A stretch of DNA of 64,000 nt from Budorcas taxicolor (lineage: Eukaryota; Chordata; Mammalia; Artiodactyla; Bovidae), in the NCBI RefSeq assembly GCF_023091745.1, contig NC_068925.1:496001-560000 (forward strand), read 5' to 3'. Made by a program: the position numbers and the translations under genes. The notes under the pieces were generated by a model, which saw only the letters and a list, made by a program, of their open reading frames with translations, ran no database searches and had not been told where the DNA came from. The stretch's first letter is position 1. Each line of letters begins with the position of its first letter. Positions 22,801 to 36,700 of this stretch are shown one piece after another.

Positions 22801-23120
22801 CTGAGTCTCCCCAGGGGAGGCAGGCCTCGTCTCGAGTGGGGGCATGCACGTGCGCTTTCCTCCCGAGCTGCAGCAGTAGTGTCACGCTTCCTGTCACGTG
22901 GATCAAGGGATCTGTGGCTTTCCCTCGAGGCTGTCCCTCGAGGCTTTCCCACAGGGCTGTGCCACGTGCCACCTTGGTGTGAGTCGATCCTCGGCGTGAA
23001 AGACGAGCCGGTGAAGGGAAAAGAGGTTCTTCTGGAATGGACTGAGACATCTGGGGGACTCTTGGAATGGTGGCACGACCCTGGAGTTCCTCTCGCCGTT
23101 CCTGTTGAGAGGGCCTCCTC
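19871..23120. repeat. Four-monomer cassette A-B-C-D, turn 1
   Basis: Monomers start at 19871, 20686, 21502 and 22318. In this turn monomer D also carries the 13-bp deletion (803 bp) and is followed directly by the AAATCTTTCCC/GAGGTGGAAAC monomer at 23121. Private differences include GAAGTAGGG at about 20726 and GACCCACTC at about 20192. Confidence 0.85.
22318..23120. repeat. 803-bp monomer (one 13-bp unit lost)
   Basis: The 13-bp cluster has three units instead of four (about 22922-22960): the TCCCACGAGGCTT unit or its equivalent is missing. The cluster is followed by GAGGTTCTTCTGG and then the GGGAAATCTTTCCC monomer at 23121. Confidence 0.9.
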
Positions 23121-23936
23121 TTGAGGTGCGACGGGAAGGCCGGGAAATCTTTCCCGACGAAGCAGGGAAAGGATCCCTCATCTCGAGCTACGAGGTGGAA
23201 ACGGGGCTCCTCTGGATGTGGGCGGGACCCTCGTGATTCCTCTCGAGTGGAGACGGCTAGGTCGGGGAACTTCTTGATTTGCACCAAGGGTGTGAAGGAC
23301 CCTTTCGAAGTTCCAGAGGGGAGGTGTGATCAGCCTCGAGACGCCTCAGCGGAAATGGGCCTCATCTCGCCTGGAGGGGAGAACCTCCTGGATTTTCTCG
23401 AGTTGCGGCAGGTCTTCTCGAGTTACGACGGGGACCTCAGGGACCCGCTCTGGTGGCCTCAGGAAAGGCCAGTCCCCATGCGAGTTGCTAGGGGACCTCT
23501 CGGGATTCCTCTCCCGTCCATGCCGGGGCCTCAGTCCTTGTGTGGAGTCGGGGCCGGAACCTGAGGATTCCTCTCCAGTGTTGCCATGGATCTTGGGGTG
23601 CTTCTGAGTCTCCCCAGGGGAGTCAGGCCTCGTCTCGAGTGGGGGCATGCACCTGCGCTTTCCTCCCGAGCTGCAGCAGTAGTGTCACGCTTCCTGTCAC
23701 GTGGATCAAGGGATCTGTGGATTTCCCTCGAGGCTGTCCCTCGAGGCTTTCCCACGAGGCTTTCCCAAAGGGCTGTGCCACGTGCCACCTTGGTGTGATT
23801 CGAACCTAGGCGTGAAAGACTAGCCGGTGAAGGGAAAAGAGGTTCCTCTGGAATGGACTGAGACATCTGGGGGACTCTTGGAATGGTGGCACGACCCTGG
23901 AGTTCCTCTCGCCGTTCCTGTTGAGAGGGCCTCCTC

Positions 23937-26900
23937 TTGAGATGCGACGGGAAGGCCGGGAACTCTTTCCCGACGAAGCAGGGAAAGGATCCCTCATCTC
24001 GAGCTACGAGGCGGAAACGGGGCTCCTCTGGATGTGGGCGGGACCCTCGTGATTCCTCTCGAGTGGAGACGGCTAGGTCGGGGAACTTCTTGATTTGCAC
24101 CAAGGGTGTGAAGGAGCCTTTCGAAGTTCCAGAGGTGAGGTGTGATCAGCCTCGAGACGCCTCAGCGGAAATGGGCCTCATCTCGCCTGGAGGGGAGAAC
24201 CTCCTGGATTTCCTCGAGTTGCGGCAGGTCTTCTCGAGTTACGACGGGGACCTCAGGGACCCGCTCTGGTGGCCTCAGGAAAGGCCAGTCCCCATGCGAG
24301 TTGCTAGGGGACCTCTCGGGATTCCTCTCCCGTCCATGCCGGGGCCTCAGTCCTTGTGTGGATCGGGGCCGGAACCTGAGCATTCCTCTCTAGTGTTGCC
24401 ATGGATCTTGGGGTGCTTCTGAGTCTCCCCAGGGGAGTCAGGCCTCGTCTCGAGTGGGGGCATGCACGTGCGCTTTCCTCCCGAGCTGCAGCAGTAGTGT
24501 CACGCTTCCTGTCACGTGGATCAAGGGATCTGTGGCTTTCCCTCGAGGCTGTACCTCGAGGCTTTCCCACGAGGCTTTCCCACAGGGCTGTGCCACGTGC
24601 CACCTTGGTGTGAGTCGATCCTCGGCGTGAAAGACGAGCCGGTGAAGGGAAAAGAGGTTCCTCTGGAATGGACTGAGACATCTGGGGGACTCTTGGAATG
24701 GTGGCACGACCCTGGAGTTCCTCTCGCCGTTCCTGTTGAGAGGGCCTCCTCTTGAGGTGCGACGGGAAGGCCGGGAACTCTTTCCCGACGAAGCAGGGAA
24801 AGGATCCCTCATCTCGAGCTACGAGGCGGACCCGGGGCTCCTCTGGATGTGGGCGGGTCCCTCGTGATTCCTCTCGAGTGGAGACGGCTAGGTCGGGGAA
24901 CTTCTTGATTTGCACCAAGGGTGTGAAGGACCCTTTCGAAGTTCCAGAGGTGAGGTGTGATCAGCCTCGAGACGCCTCAGCGGAAATGGGCCTCATCTCG
25001 CCTGGAGGGGAGAACCTCCTGGATTTTCTCGAGTTGCGGCAGGTCTTCTCGAGTTACGACGGGGACCTCAGGGACCCGCTCTGTTGGCCTCAGGAAAGGC
25101 CAGTCCCCATGCGAGTTGCTAGGGGACCTCTCGGGATTCCTCTCCCGTCCATGCCGGGGCCTCAGTCCTTGTGTGGAGTCGGGGCCAGAACCTGAGGATT
25201 CCTCTCCAGTGTTGCCATGGATCTTGGGGTGCTTCTGAGTCTCCCCAGGGGAGTCAGGCCTCGTCTCGAGTGGGGGCATGCACGTGCGCTTTCCTCCCGA
25301 GCTGCAGCAGTAGTGTCATGCTTCCTGTCACGTGGATCAAGGGATCTGTGGCTTTCCCTCGAGGCTGTCCCTCGAGGCTTTCCCACGAGTCTTTCCCACA
25401 GGGCTGTGCCACGTGCCACCTTGGTGTGAGTCGATCCTCGGCGTGAAAGACGAGCCGGAGAAGGGAAAAGATGTTCTTCTGGAATGGACTGAGACATCTG
25501 GGGGACTCTTGGAATGGTGGCACGACCCTGGAGTTCCTCTCGCCGGTCCTGTTGAGAGGGCCTCCTCTTGAGATGCGACGGGAAGGCCGGGAACTCTTTC
25601 CCGACGAAGCAGGGAAAGGATCCCTCATCTCGAGCTATGAGGCGGAATCGGGGCTCCTCTGGATGTGGGCGGGACCCTCGTGATTCCTCTCGAGTGGAGA
25701 CGGGTATGTCGGGGAACTTCTTGATTTGCACCAAGGGTGTGAAGGAGCCTTTCGAAGTTCCAGAGGTGAGGTGTGATCAGCCTCGAGACGCCTCAGCGGA
25801 AATGGGCCTCATCTCGCCTGGAGGGGAGAACCTCCTGGATTTTCTCGAGTTGCGGCAGGTCTTCTCGAGTTACGACGGGGAGCTCAGGGACCCGCTCTGG
25901 TGGCCTCAGGAAAGGCCAGTCCCCATGCGAGTTGCTAGGGGACCTCTCGGGATTCCTCTCCCGTCCATGCCGGGGCCTCAGTCCTTGTGTGGAGTCGGGG
26001 CCGGAACCTGAGGATTCCTCTCCAGTGTTGCCATGGATCTTGGGGTGCTTCTGAGTCTCCCCAGGGGAGTCAGGCCTCGTCTCGAGTGGGGGCATGCACG
26101 TGCGCTTTCCTCCCGAGCTGCAGCAGTAGTGTCACGCTTCCTGTCACGTGGATCAAGGGATCTGTGGCTTTCCCTCGAGGCTGTCCCTCGAGGCTTTCCC
26201 ACGAGGCTTTCCCACAGGGCTGTGCCACGTGCCACCTTGGTGTGAGTCGATCCTCGGCGTGAAAGACGAGCCGGTGAAGGGAAAAGAGGTTCCTCTGGAA
26301 TGGACTGAGACATCTGGGGGACTCTTGGAATGGTGGCACGACCCTGGAGTTCCTCTCTCCGTTCCTGTTGAGAGGGCCTCCTCTTGAGATGCGACGGGAA
26401 AGCCGGGAACCCTTTTCCGACGAAGCAGGGAAAGGATCCCTCATCTCGAGCTATGAGGCGGAAACGGGGCTCCTGTGGATGTGGGCGGGACCCCCGTGAT
26501 TCCTCTCGAGTGGAGACGGGTATGTCGGGGAACTTCTTGATTTGCACTAAGGGTGTGAAGGACCCTATCGAAGTTCCAGAGGGGAGGTGTGATAAGCCTT
26601 GAGACGCCTCAGCGGAAAGGGGCCTCATCTCGCCTGGAGGGGAGAACCTCCTGGATTTTCTCGAGTTGCGGCAGGTCTTCTCGAGTTACGACGGGGACCT
26701 CAGGGACCCGCTCTGATGGCCTCAGGAAAGGCCAGTCCCCATGCGAGTTGCTAGGGGACCTCTCGGGATTCCTCTCCCGTCCATGCCGGGGCCTCAGTCC
26801 TTGTGTGGAGTCGGGGCCGAAACCTGAGGATTCCTCTCCAGTGTTGCCATGGATCTTGGGGTGCTTCTGAGTCTCCCCAGGGGAGTCAGACCTCGTCTCG

Positions 26901-27199
26901 TGTGGGGGCATGCACGTGCGCTTTCCTCCCGAGCTGCAGCAGTAGTGTCACGCTTCCTGTCACGTGGATCAAGAGATCTGTGGCTTTCCCTCGAGGCTGT
27001 CCCTCGAGGCTTTCCCACGAGGCTTTCCCACAGGGCTGTGCCACGTGCCACCTTGGTGTGAGTCGATCCTCGGCGTGAAAGACGAGCCGGTGAAGGGAAA
27101 AGAGGTTCCTCTGGAATGGACTGAGACATCTGGGGGACTCTTGGAATGGTGGCACGACCCTGGAGTTCCTCTCGCCGTTCCTGTTGAGAGGGCCTCCTC
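23937..27199. repeat. Four-monomer cassette A-B-C-D, turn 2
   Basis: Monomers start at 23937, 24752, 25568 and 26384. Monomer D switches haplotype partway. From about 26819 it reads GGGGCCGAAACC, AGTCAGACCTCG, CTCGTGTGGGG and ATCAAGAGATC instead of continuing as in turn 1, and it lacks the 13-bp deletion. Turns 3 and 4 share this altered tail, so they derive from turn 2 rather than turn 1. Private variants include GAGGCGGACCCGGGG at about 24827 and GAGCCGGAGAAGG at about 25452. Confidence 0.85.
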
Positions 27200-28002
27200 T
27201 TGAGGTGCGACGGGAAGGCCGGGAACTCTTTCCCGACGAAGCAGGGAAAGGATCCCTCATCTCGAGCTACGAGGCGGAAACGGGGCTCCTCTGGATGTGG
27301 GCGGGACCCTCGTGATTCCTCTCGAGTGGAGACGGCTAGGTCGGGGAACTTCTTGATTTGCACCAAGGGTGTGAAGGACCCTTTCGAAGTTCCAGAGGGG
27401 AGGTGTGATCAGCCTCGAGACGCCTCAGCGGAAATGGGCCTCATCTCGCCTGGAGGGGAGAACCTCCTTGATTTTCTCGAGTTGCGGCAGGTCTTCTCGA
27501 GTTACGACGGGGACCTCAGGGACCCGCTCTGGTGGCCTCAGGAAAGGCCAGTCCCCATGCGAGTTGCTAGGGGACCTCTCGGGATTCCTCTCCCGTCCAT
27601 GCCGGGGCCTCAGTCCTTGTGTGGAGTCGGGGCCGGAACCTGAGGATTCCTCTCCAGTGTTGCCATGGATCTTGGGGTGCTTCTGAGTCTCCCCAGGGGA
27701 GGCAGGCCTCGTCTCGAGTGGGGGCATGCACGTGCGCTTTCCTCCCGAGCTGCAGCAGTAGTGTCACGCTTCCTGTCACGTGGATCAAGGGATCTGTGGC
27801 TTTCCCTCGAGGCTGTCCCTCGAGGCTTACCCACAGGGCTGTGCCACGTGCCACCTTGGTGTGAGTCGATCCTCGGCGTGAAAGACGAGCCGGTGAAGGG
27901 AAAAGAGGTTCTTCTGGAATGGACTGAGACATCTGGGGGACTCTTGGAATGGTGGCACGACCCTGGAGTTCCTCTCGCCGTTCCTGTTGAGAGGGCCTCC
28001 TC
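27200..28002. repeat. 803-bp monomer (one 13-bp unit lost), variant
   Basis: It carries the same 13-bp loss as the other five 803-bp monomers, plus a private change in the remaining unit (GGCTTACCCACAGG at about 27825). The front half is of the CCTCCTTGATTTTC type, unlike the monomer at 22318. The deletion-bearing tail is therefore found joined to different fronts. Confidence 0.9.
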
Positions 28003-28818
28003 TTGAGGTGCGACGGGAAGGCCGGGAAATCTTTCCCGACGAAGCAGGGAAAGGATCCCTCATCTCGAGCTACGAGGTGGAAACGGGGCTCCTCTGGATG
28101 TGGGCGGGACCCTCGTGATTCCTCTCGAGTGGAGACGGCTAGGTCGGGGAACTTCTTGATTTGCACCAAGGGTGTGAAGGACCCTTTCGAAGTTCCAGAG
28201 GGGAGGTGTGATCAGCCTCGAGACGCCTCAGCGGAAATGGGCCTCATCTCGCCTGGAGGGGAGAACCTCCTGGATTTTCTCGAGTTGCGGCAGGTCTTCT
28301 CGAGTTACGACGGGGACCTCAGGGACCCGCTCTGGTGGCCTCAGGAAAGGCCAGTCCCCATGCGAGTTGCTAGGGGACCTCTCGGGATTCCTCTCCCGTC
28401 CATGCCGGGGCCTCAGTCCTTGTGTGGAGTCGGGGCCGGAACCTGAGGATTCCTCTCCATTGTTGCCATGGATCTTGGGGTGCTTCTGAGTCTCACCAGG
28501 GGAGTCAGGCCTCGTCTCGAGTGGGGGCATGCACGTGCGCTTTCCTCCCGAGCTGCAGCAGTAGTGTCACGCTTCCTGTCACGTGGATCAAGGGATCTGT
28601 GGATTTCCCTCGAGGCTGTCCCTCGAGGCTTTCCCTCGAGGCTTTCCCAAAGGGCTGTGCCACGTGCCACCTTGGTGTGATTCGAACCTAGGCGTGAAAG
28701 ACTAGCCGGTGAAGGGAAAAGAGGTTCCTCTGGAATGGACTGAGACATCTGGGGGACTCTTGGAATGGTGGCACGACCCTGGAGTTCCTCTCGCCGTTCC
28801 TGTTGAGAGGGCCTCCTC

Positions 28819-31800
28819 TTGAGATGCGACGGGAAGGCCGGGAACTCTTTCCCGACGAAGCAGGGAAAGGATCCCTCATCTCGAGCTACGAGGCGGAAAC
28901 GGGGCTCCTCTGGATGTGGGCGGGACCCTCGTGATTCCTCTCGAGTGGAGACGGCTAGGTCGGGGAACTTCTTGATTTGCACCAAGGGTGTGAAGGAGCC
29001 TTTCGAAGTTCCAGAGGTGAGGTGTGATCAGCCTCGAGACGCCTCAGCGGAAATGGGCCTCATCTCGCCTGGAGGGGAGAACCTCCTGGATTTCCTCGAG
29101 TTGCGGCAGGTCTTCTCGAGTTACGACGGGGACCTCAGGGACCCGCTCTGGTGGCCTCAGGAAAGGCCAGTCCCCATGCGAGTTGCTAGGGGACCTCTCG
29201 GGATTCCTCTCCCGTCCATGCCGGGGCCTCAGTCCTTGTGTGGATCGGGGCCGGAACCTGAGCATTCCTCTCTAGTGTTGCCATGGATCTTGGGGTGCTT
29301 CTGAGTCTCCCCAGGGGAGTCAGGCCTCGTCTCGAGTGGGGGCATGCACGTGCGCTTTCCTCCCGAGCTGCAGCAGTAGTGTCACGCTTCCTGTCACGTG
29401 GATCAAGGGATCTGTGGCTTTCCCTCGAGGCTGTACCTCGAGGCTTTCCCACGAGGCTTTCCCACAGGGCTGTGCCACGTGCCACCTTGGTGTGAGTCGA
29501 TCCTCGGCGTGAAAGACGAGCCGGTGAAGGGAAAAGAGGTTCCTCTGGAATGGACTGAGACATCTGGGGGACTCTTGGAATGGTGGCACGACCCTGGAGT
29601 TCCTCTCGCCGTTCCTGTTGAGAGGGCCTCCTCTTGAGGTGCGACGGGAAGGCCGGGAACTCTTTCCCGACGAAGCAGGGAAAGGATCCCTCATCTCGAG
29701 CTACGAGGCGGAAACGGGGCTCCTCTGGATGTGGGCGGGTCCCTCGTGATTCCTCTCGAGTGGAGACGGCTAGGTCGGGGAACTTCTTGATTTGCACCAA
29801 GGGTGTGAAGGACCCTTTCGAAGTTCCAGAGGTGAGGTGTGATCAGCCTCGAGACGCCTCAGCGGAAATGGGCCTCATCTCGCCTGGAGGGGAGAACCTC
29901 CTGGATTTTCTCGAGTTGCGGCAGGTCTTCTCGAGTTACGACGGGGACCTCAGGGACCCGCTCTGTTGGCCTCAGGAAAGGCCAGTCCCCATGCGAGTTG
30001 CTAGGGGACCTCTCGGGATTCCTCTCCCGTCCATGCCGGGGCCTCAGTCCTTGTGTGGAGTCGGGGCCAGAACCTGAGGATTCCTCTCCAGTGTTGCCAT
30101 GGATCTTGGGGTGCTTCTGAGTCTCCCCAGGGGAGTCAGGCCTCGTCTCGAGTGGGGGCATGCACGTGCGCTTTCCTCCCGAGCTGCAGCAGTAGTGTCA
30201 TGCTTCCTGTCACGTGGATCAAGGGATCTGTGGCTTTCCCTCGAGGCTGTCCCTCGAGGCTTTCCCACGAGGCTTTCCCACAGGGCTGTGCCACGTGCCA
30301 CCTTGGTGTGAGTCGATCCTCGGCGTGAAAGACGAGCCGGTGAAGGGAAAAGATGTTCTTCTGGAATGGACTGAGACATCTGGGGGACTCTTGGAATGGT
30401 GGCACGACCCTGGAGTTCCTCTCGCCGGTCCTGTTGAGAGGGCCTCCTCTTGAGATGCGACGGGAAGGCCGGGAACTCTTTCCCGACGAAGCAGGGAAAG
30501 GATCCCTCATCTCGAGCTATGAGGCGGAATCGGGGCTCCTCTGGATGTGGGCGGGACCCTCGTGATTCCTCTCGAGTGGAGACGGGTATGTCGGGGAACT
30601 TCTTGATTTGCACCAAGGGTGTGAAGGAGCCTTTCGAAGTTCCAGAGGTGAGGTGTGATCAGCCTCGAGACGCCTCAGCGGAAATGGGCCTCATCTCGCC
30701 TGGAGGGGAGAACCTCCTGGATTTTCTCGAGTTGCGGCAGGTCTTCTCGAGTTACGACGGGGAGCTCAGGGACCCGCTCTGGTGGCCTCAGGAAAGGCCA
30801 GTCCCCATGCGAGTTGCTAGGGGACCTCTCGGGATTCCTCTCCCGTCCATGCCGGGGCCTCAGTCCTTGTGTGGAGTCGGGGCCGGAACCTGAGGATTCC
30901 TCTCCAGTGTTGCCATGGATCTTGGGGTGCTTCTGAGTCTCCCCAGGGGAGTCAGGCCTCGTCTCGAGTGGGGGCATGCACGTGCGCTTTCCTCCCGAGC
31001 TGCAGCAGTAGTGTCACGCTTCCTGTCACGTGGATCAAGGGATCTGTGGCTTTCCCTCGAGGCTGTCCCTCGAGGCTTTCCCACGAGGCTTTCCCACAGG
31101 GCTGTGCCACGTGCCACCTTGGTGTGAGTCGATCCTCGGCGTGAAAGACGAGCCGGTGAAGGGAAAAGAGGTTCCTCTGGAATGGACTGAGACATCTGGG
31201 GGACTCTTGGAATGGTGGCACGACCCTGGAGTTCCTCTCTCCGTTCCTGTTGAGAGGGCCTCCTCTTGAGATGCGACGGGAAAGCCGGGAACCCTTTTCC
31301 GACGAAGCAGGGAAAGGATCCCTCATCTCGAGCTATGAGGCGGAAACGGGGCTCCTGTGGATGTGGGCGGGACCCCCGTGATTCCTCTCGAGTGGAGACG
31401 GGTATGTCGGGGAACTTCTTGATTTGCACCAAGGGTGTGAAGGACCCTATCGAAGTTCCAGAGGGGAGGTGTGATAAGCCTTGAGACGCCTCAGCGGAAA
31501 GGGGCCTCATCTCGCCTGGAGGGGAGAACCTCCTGGATTTTCTCGAGTTGCGGCAGGTCTTCTCGAGTTACGACGGGGACCTCAGGGACCCGCTCTGATG
31601 GCCTCAGGAAAGGCCAGTCCCCATGCGAGTTGCTAGGGGACCTCTCGGGATTCCTCTCCCGTCCATGCCGGGGCCTCAGTCCTTGTGTGGAGTCGGGGCC
31701 GAAACCTGAGGATTCCTCTCCAGTGTTGCCATGGATCTTGGGGTGCTTCTGAGTCTCCCCAGGGGAGTCAGACCTCGTCTCGTGTGGGGGCATGCACGTG

Positions 31801-32081
31801 CGCTTTCCTCCCGAGCTGCAGCAGTAGTGTCACGCTTCCTGTCACGTGGATCAAGAGATCTGTGGCTTTCCCTCGAGGCTGTCCCTCGAGGCTTTCCCAC
31901 GAGGCTTTCCCACAGGGCTGTGCCACGTGCCACCTTGGTGTGAGTCGATCCTCGGCGTGAAAGACGAGCCGGTGAAGGGAAAAGAGGTTCCTCTGGAATG
32001 GACTGAGACATCTGGGGGACTCTTGGAATGGTGGCACGACCCTGGAGTTCCTCTCGCCGTTCCTGTTGAGAGGGCCTCCTC
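28819..32081. repeat. Four-monomer cassette A-B-C-D, turn 3
   Basis: Monomers start at 28819, 29634, 30450 and 31266, with the altered D tail. The two linkers that follow (32082 and 32898) both read CCTCCTTGATTTTC. The 13-bp deletion seen in the equivalent linker after turn 2 is absent, and the AAATCTTTCCC monomer is missing. Confidence 0.85.
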
Positions 32082-33713
32082 TTGAGGTGCGACGGGAAGG
32101 CCGGGAACTCTTTCCCGACGAAGCAGGGAAAGGATCCCTCATCTCGAGCTACGAGGCGGAAACGGGGCTCCTCTGGATGTGGGCGGGACCCTCGTGATTC
32201 CTCTCGAGTGGAGACGGCTAGGTCGGGGAACTTCTTGATTTGCACCAAGGGTGTGAAGGACCCTTTCGAAGTTCCAGAGGGGAGGTGTGATCAGCCTCGA
32301 GACGCCTCAGCGGAAATGGGCCTCATCTCGCCTGGAGGGGAGAACCTCCTTGATTTTCTCGAGTTGCGGCAGGTCTTCTCGAGTTACGACGGGGACCTCA
32401 GGGACCCGCTCTGGTGGCCTCAGGAAAGGCCAGTCCCCATGCGAGTTGCTAGGGGACCTCTCGGGATTCCTCTCCCGTCCATGCCGGGGCCTCAGTCCTT
32501 GTGTGGAGTCGGGGCCGGAACCTGAGGATTCCTCTCCAGTGTTGCCATGGATCTTGGGGTGCTTCTGAGTCTCCCCAGGGGAGTCAGGCCTCGTCTCGAG
32601 TGGGGGCATGCACGTGCGCTTTCCTCCCGAGCTGCAGCAGTAGTGTCACGCTTCCTGTCACGTGGATCAAGGGATCTGTGGCTTTCCCTCGAGGCTGTCC
32701 CTCGAGGCTTTCCCACGAGGCTTTCCCACAGGGCTGTGCCACGTGCCACCTTGGTGTGAGTCGATCCTCGGCGTGAAAGACGAGCCGGTGAAGGGAAAAG
32801 AGGTTCCTCTGGAATGGACTGAGACATCTGGGGGACTCTTGGAATGGTGGCACGACCCTGGAGTTCCTCTCGCCGTTCCTGTTGAGAGGGCCTCCTCTTG
32901 AGGTGCGACGGGAAGGCCGGGAACTCTTTCCCGACGAAGCAGGGAAAGGATCCCTCATCTCGAGCTACGAGGCGGAAACGGGGCTCCTCTGGATGTGGGC
33001 GGGACCCTCGTGATTCCTCTCGAGTGGAGACGGCTAGGTCGGGGAACTTCTTGATTTGCACCAAGGGTGTGAAGGACCCTTTCGAAGTTCCAGAGGGGAG
33101 GTGTGATCAGCCTCGAGACGCCTCAGCGGAAATGGGCCTCATCTCGCCTGGAGGGGAGAACCTCCTTGATTTTCTCGAGTTGCGGCAGGTCTTCTCGAGT
33201 TACGACGGGGACCTCAGGGACCCGCTCTGGTGGCCTCAGGAAAGGCCAGTCCCCATGCGAGTTGCTAGGGGACCTCTCGGGATTCCTCTCCCGTCCATGC
33301 CGGGGCCTCAGTCCTTGTGTGGAGTCGGGGCCGGAACCTGAGGATTCCTCTCCAGTGTTGCCATGGATCTTGGGGTGCTTCTGAGTCTCCCCAGGGGAGT
33401 CAGGCCTCGTCTCGAGTGGGGGCATGCACGTGCGCTTTCCTCCCGAGCTGCAGCAGTAGTGTCACGCTTCCTGTCACGTGGATCAAGGGATCTGTGGCTT
33501 TCCCTCGAGGCTGTCCCTCGAGGCTTTCCCACGAGGCTTTCCCACAGGGCTGTGCCACGTGCCACCTTGGTGTGAGTCGATCCTCGGCGTGAAAGACGAG
33601 CCGGTGAAGGGAAAAGAGGTTCCTCTGGAATGGACTGAGACATCTGGGGGACTCTTGGAATGGTGGCACGACCCTGGAGTTCCTCTCGCCGTTCCTGTTG
33701 AGAGGGCCTCCTC

Positions 33714-36700
33714 TTGAGATGCGACGGGAAGTCCGGGAACTCTTTCCCGACGAAGCAGGGAAAGGATCCCTCATCTCGAGCTACGAGGCGGAAACGGGGC
33801 TCCTCTGGATGTGGGCGGGACCCTCGTGATTCCTCTCGAGTGGAGACGGCTAGGTCGGGGAACTTCTTGATTTGCACCAAGGGTGTGAAGGAGCCTTTCG
33901 AAGTTCCAGAGGTGAGGTGTGATCAGCCTCGAGACGCCTCAGCGGAAATGGGCCTCATCTCGCCTGGAGGGGAGAACCTCCTGGATTTCCTCGAGTTGCG
34001 GCAGGTCTTCTCGAGTTACGACGGGGACCTCAGGGACCCGCTCTGGTGGCCTCAGGAAAGGCCAGTCCCCATGCGAGTTGCTAGGGGACCTCTCGGGATT
34101 CCTCTCCCGTCCATGCCGGGGCCTCAGTCCTTGTGTGGATCGGGGCCGGAACCTGAGCATTCCTCTCTAGTGTTGCCATGGATCTTGGGGTGCTTCTGAG
34201 TCTCCCCAGGGGAGTCAGGCCTCGTCTCGAGTGGGGGCATGCACGTGCGCTTTCCTCCCGAGCTGCAGCAGTAGTGTCACGCTTCCTGTCACGTGGATCA
34301 AGGGATCTGTGGCTTTCCCTCGAGGCTGTACCTCGAGGCTTTCCCACGAGGCTTTCCCACAGGGCTGTGCCACGTGCCACCTTGGTGTGAGTCGATCCTC
34401 GGCGTGAAAGACGAGCCGGTGAAGGGAAAAGAGGTTCCTCTGGAATGGACTGAGACATCTGGGGGACTCTTGGAATGGTGGCACGACCCTGGAGTTCCTC
34501 TCGCCGTTCCTGTTGAGAGGGCCTCCTCTTGAGGTGCGACGGGAAGGCCGGGAACTCTTTCCCGACGAAGCAGGGAAAGGATCCCTCATCTCGAGCTACG
34601 AGGCGGAAACGGGGCTCCTCTGGATGTGGGCGGGTCCCTCGTGATTCCTCTCGAGTGGAGACGGCTAGGTCGGGGAACTTCTTGATTTGCACCAAGGGTG
34701 TGAAGGACCCTTTCGAAGTTCCAGAGGTGAGGTGTGATCAGCCTCGAGACGCCTCAGCGGAAATGGGCCTCATCTCGCCTGGAGGGGAGAACCTCCTGGA
34801 TTTTCTCGAGTTGCGGCAGGTCTTCTCGAGTTACGACGGGGACCTCAGGGACCCGCTCTGTTGGCCTCAGGAAAGGCCAGTCCCCATGCGAGTTGCTAGG
34901 GGACCTCTCGGGATTCCTCTCCCGTCCATGCCGGGGCCTCAGTCCTTGTGTGGAGTCGGGGCCAGAACCTGAGGATTCCTCTCCAGTGTTGCCATGGATC
35001 TTGGGGTGCTTCTGAGTCTCCCCAGGGGAGTCAGGCCTCGTCTCGAGTGGGGGCATGCACGTGCGCTTTCCTCCCGAGCTGCAGCAGTAGTGTCATGCTT
35101 CCTGTCACGTGGATCAAGGGATCTGTGGCTTTCCCTCGAGGCTGTCCCTCGAGGCTTTCCCACGAGGCTTTCCCACAGGGCTGTGCCACGTGCCACCTTG
35201 GTGTGAGTCGATCCTCGGCGTGAAAGACGAGCCGGTGAAGGGAAAAGATGTTCTTCTGGAATGGACTGAGACATCTGGGGGACTCTTGGAATGGTGGCAC
35301 GACCCTGGAGTTCCTCTCGCCGGTCCTGTTGAGAGGGCCTCCTCTTGAGATGCGACGGGAAGGCCGGGAACTCTTTCCCGACGAAGCAGGGAAAGGATCC
35401 CTCATCTCGAGCTATGAGGCGGAATCGGGGCTCCTCTGGATGTGGGCGGGACCCTCGTGATTCCTCTCGAGTGGAGACGGGTATGTCGGGGTACTTCTTG
35501 ATTTGCACCAAGGGTGTGAAGGAGCCTTTCGAAGTTCCAGAGGTGAGGTGTGATCAGCCTCGAGACGCCTCAGCGGAAATGGGCCTCATCTCGCCTGGAT
35601 CGGAGAACCTCCTGGATTTTCTCGAGTTGCGGCAGGTCTTCTCGAGTTACGACGGGGACCTCAGGGACCCGCTCTGGTGGCCTCAGGAAAGGCCAGTCCC
35701 CATGCGAGTTGCTAGGGGACCTCTCGGGATTCCTCTCCCGTCCATGCCGGGGCCTCAGTCCTTGTGTGGAGTCGGGGCCGGAACCTGAGGATTCCTCTCC
35801 AGTGTTGCCATGGATCTTGGGGTGCTTCTGAGTCTCCCCAGGGGAGTCAGGCCTCGTCTCGAGTGGGGGCATGCACGTGCGCTTTCCTCCCGAGCTGCAG
35901 CAGTAGTGTCACGCTTCCTGTCACGTGGATCAAGGGATCTGTGGCTTTCCCTCGAGGCTGTCCCTCGAGGCTTTCCCACGAGGCTTTCCCACAGGGCTGT
36001 GCCACGTGCCACCTTGGTGTGAGTCGATCCTCGGCGTGAAAGACGAGCCGGTGAAGGGAAAAGAGGTTCCTCTGGAATGGACTGAGACATCTGGGGGACT
36101 CTTGGAATGGTGGCACGACCCTGGAGTTCCTCTCTCCGTTCCTGTTGAGAGGGCCTCCTCTTGAGATGCGACGGGAAAGCCGGGAACCCTTTTCCGACGA
36201 AGCAGGGAAAGGATCCCTCATCTCGAGCTATGAGGCGGAAACGGGGCTCCTGTGGAGGTGGGCGGGACCCCCGTGATTCCTCTCGAGTGGAGACGGGTAT
36301 GTCGGGGAACTTCTTGATTTGCACCAAGGGTGTGAAGGACCCTATCGAAGTTCCAGAGGGGAGGTGTGATAAGCCTTGAGACGCCTCAGCGGAAAGGGGC
36401 CTCATCTCGCCTGGAGGGGAGAACCTCCTGGATTTTCTCGAGTTGCGGCAGGTCTTCTCGAGTTACGACGGGGACCTCAGGGACCCGCTCTGATGGCCTC
36501 AGGAAAGGCCAGTCCCCATGCGAGTTGCTAGGGGACCTCTCGGGATTCCTCTCCCGTCCATGCCGGGGCCTCAGTCCTTGTGTGGAGTCGGGGCCGAAAC
36601 CTGAGGATTCCTCTCCAGTGTTGCCATGGATCTTGGGGTGCTTCTGAGTCTCCCCAGGGGAGTCAGACCTCGTCTCGTGTGGGGGCATGCACGTGCGCTT

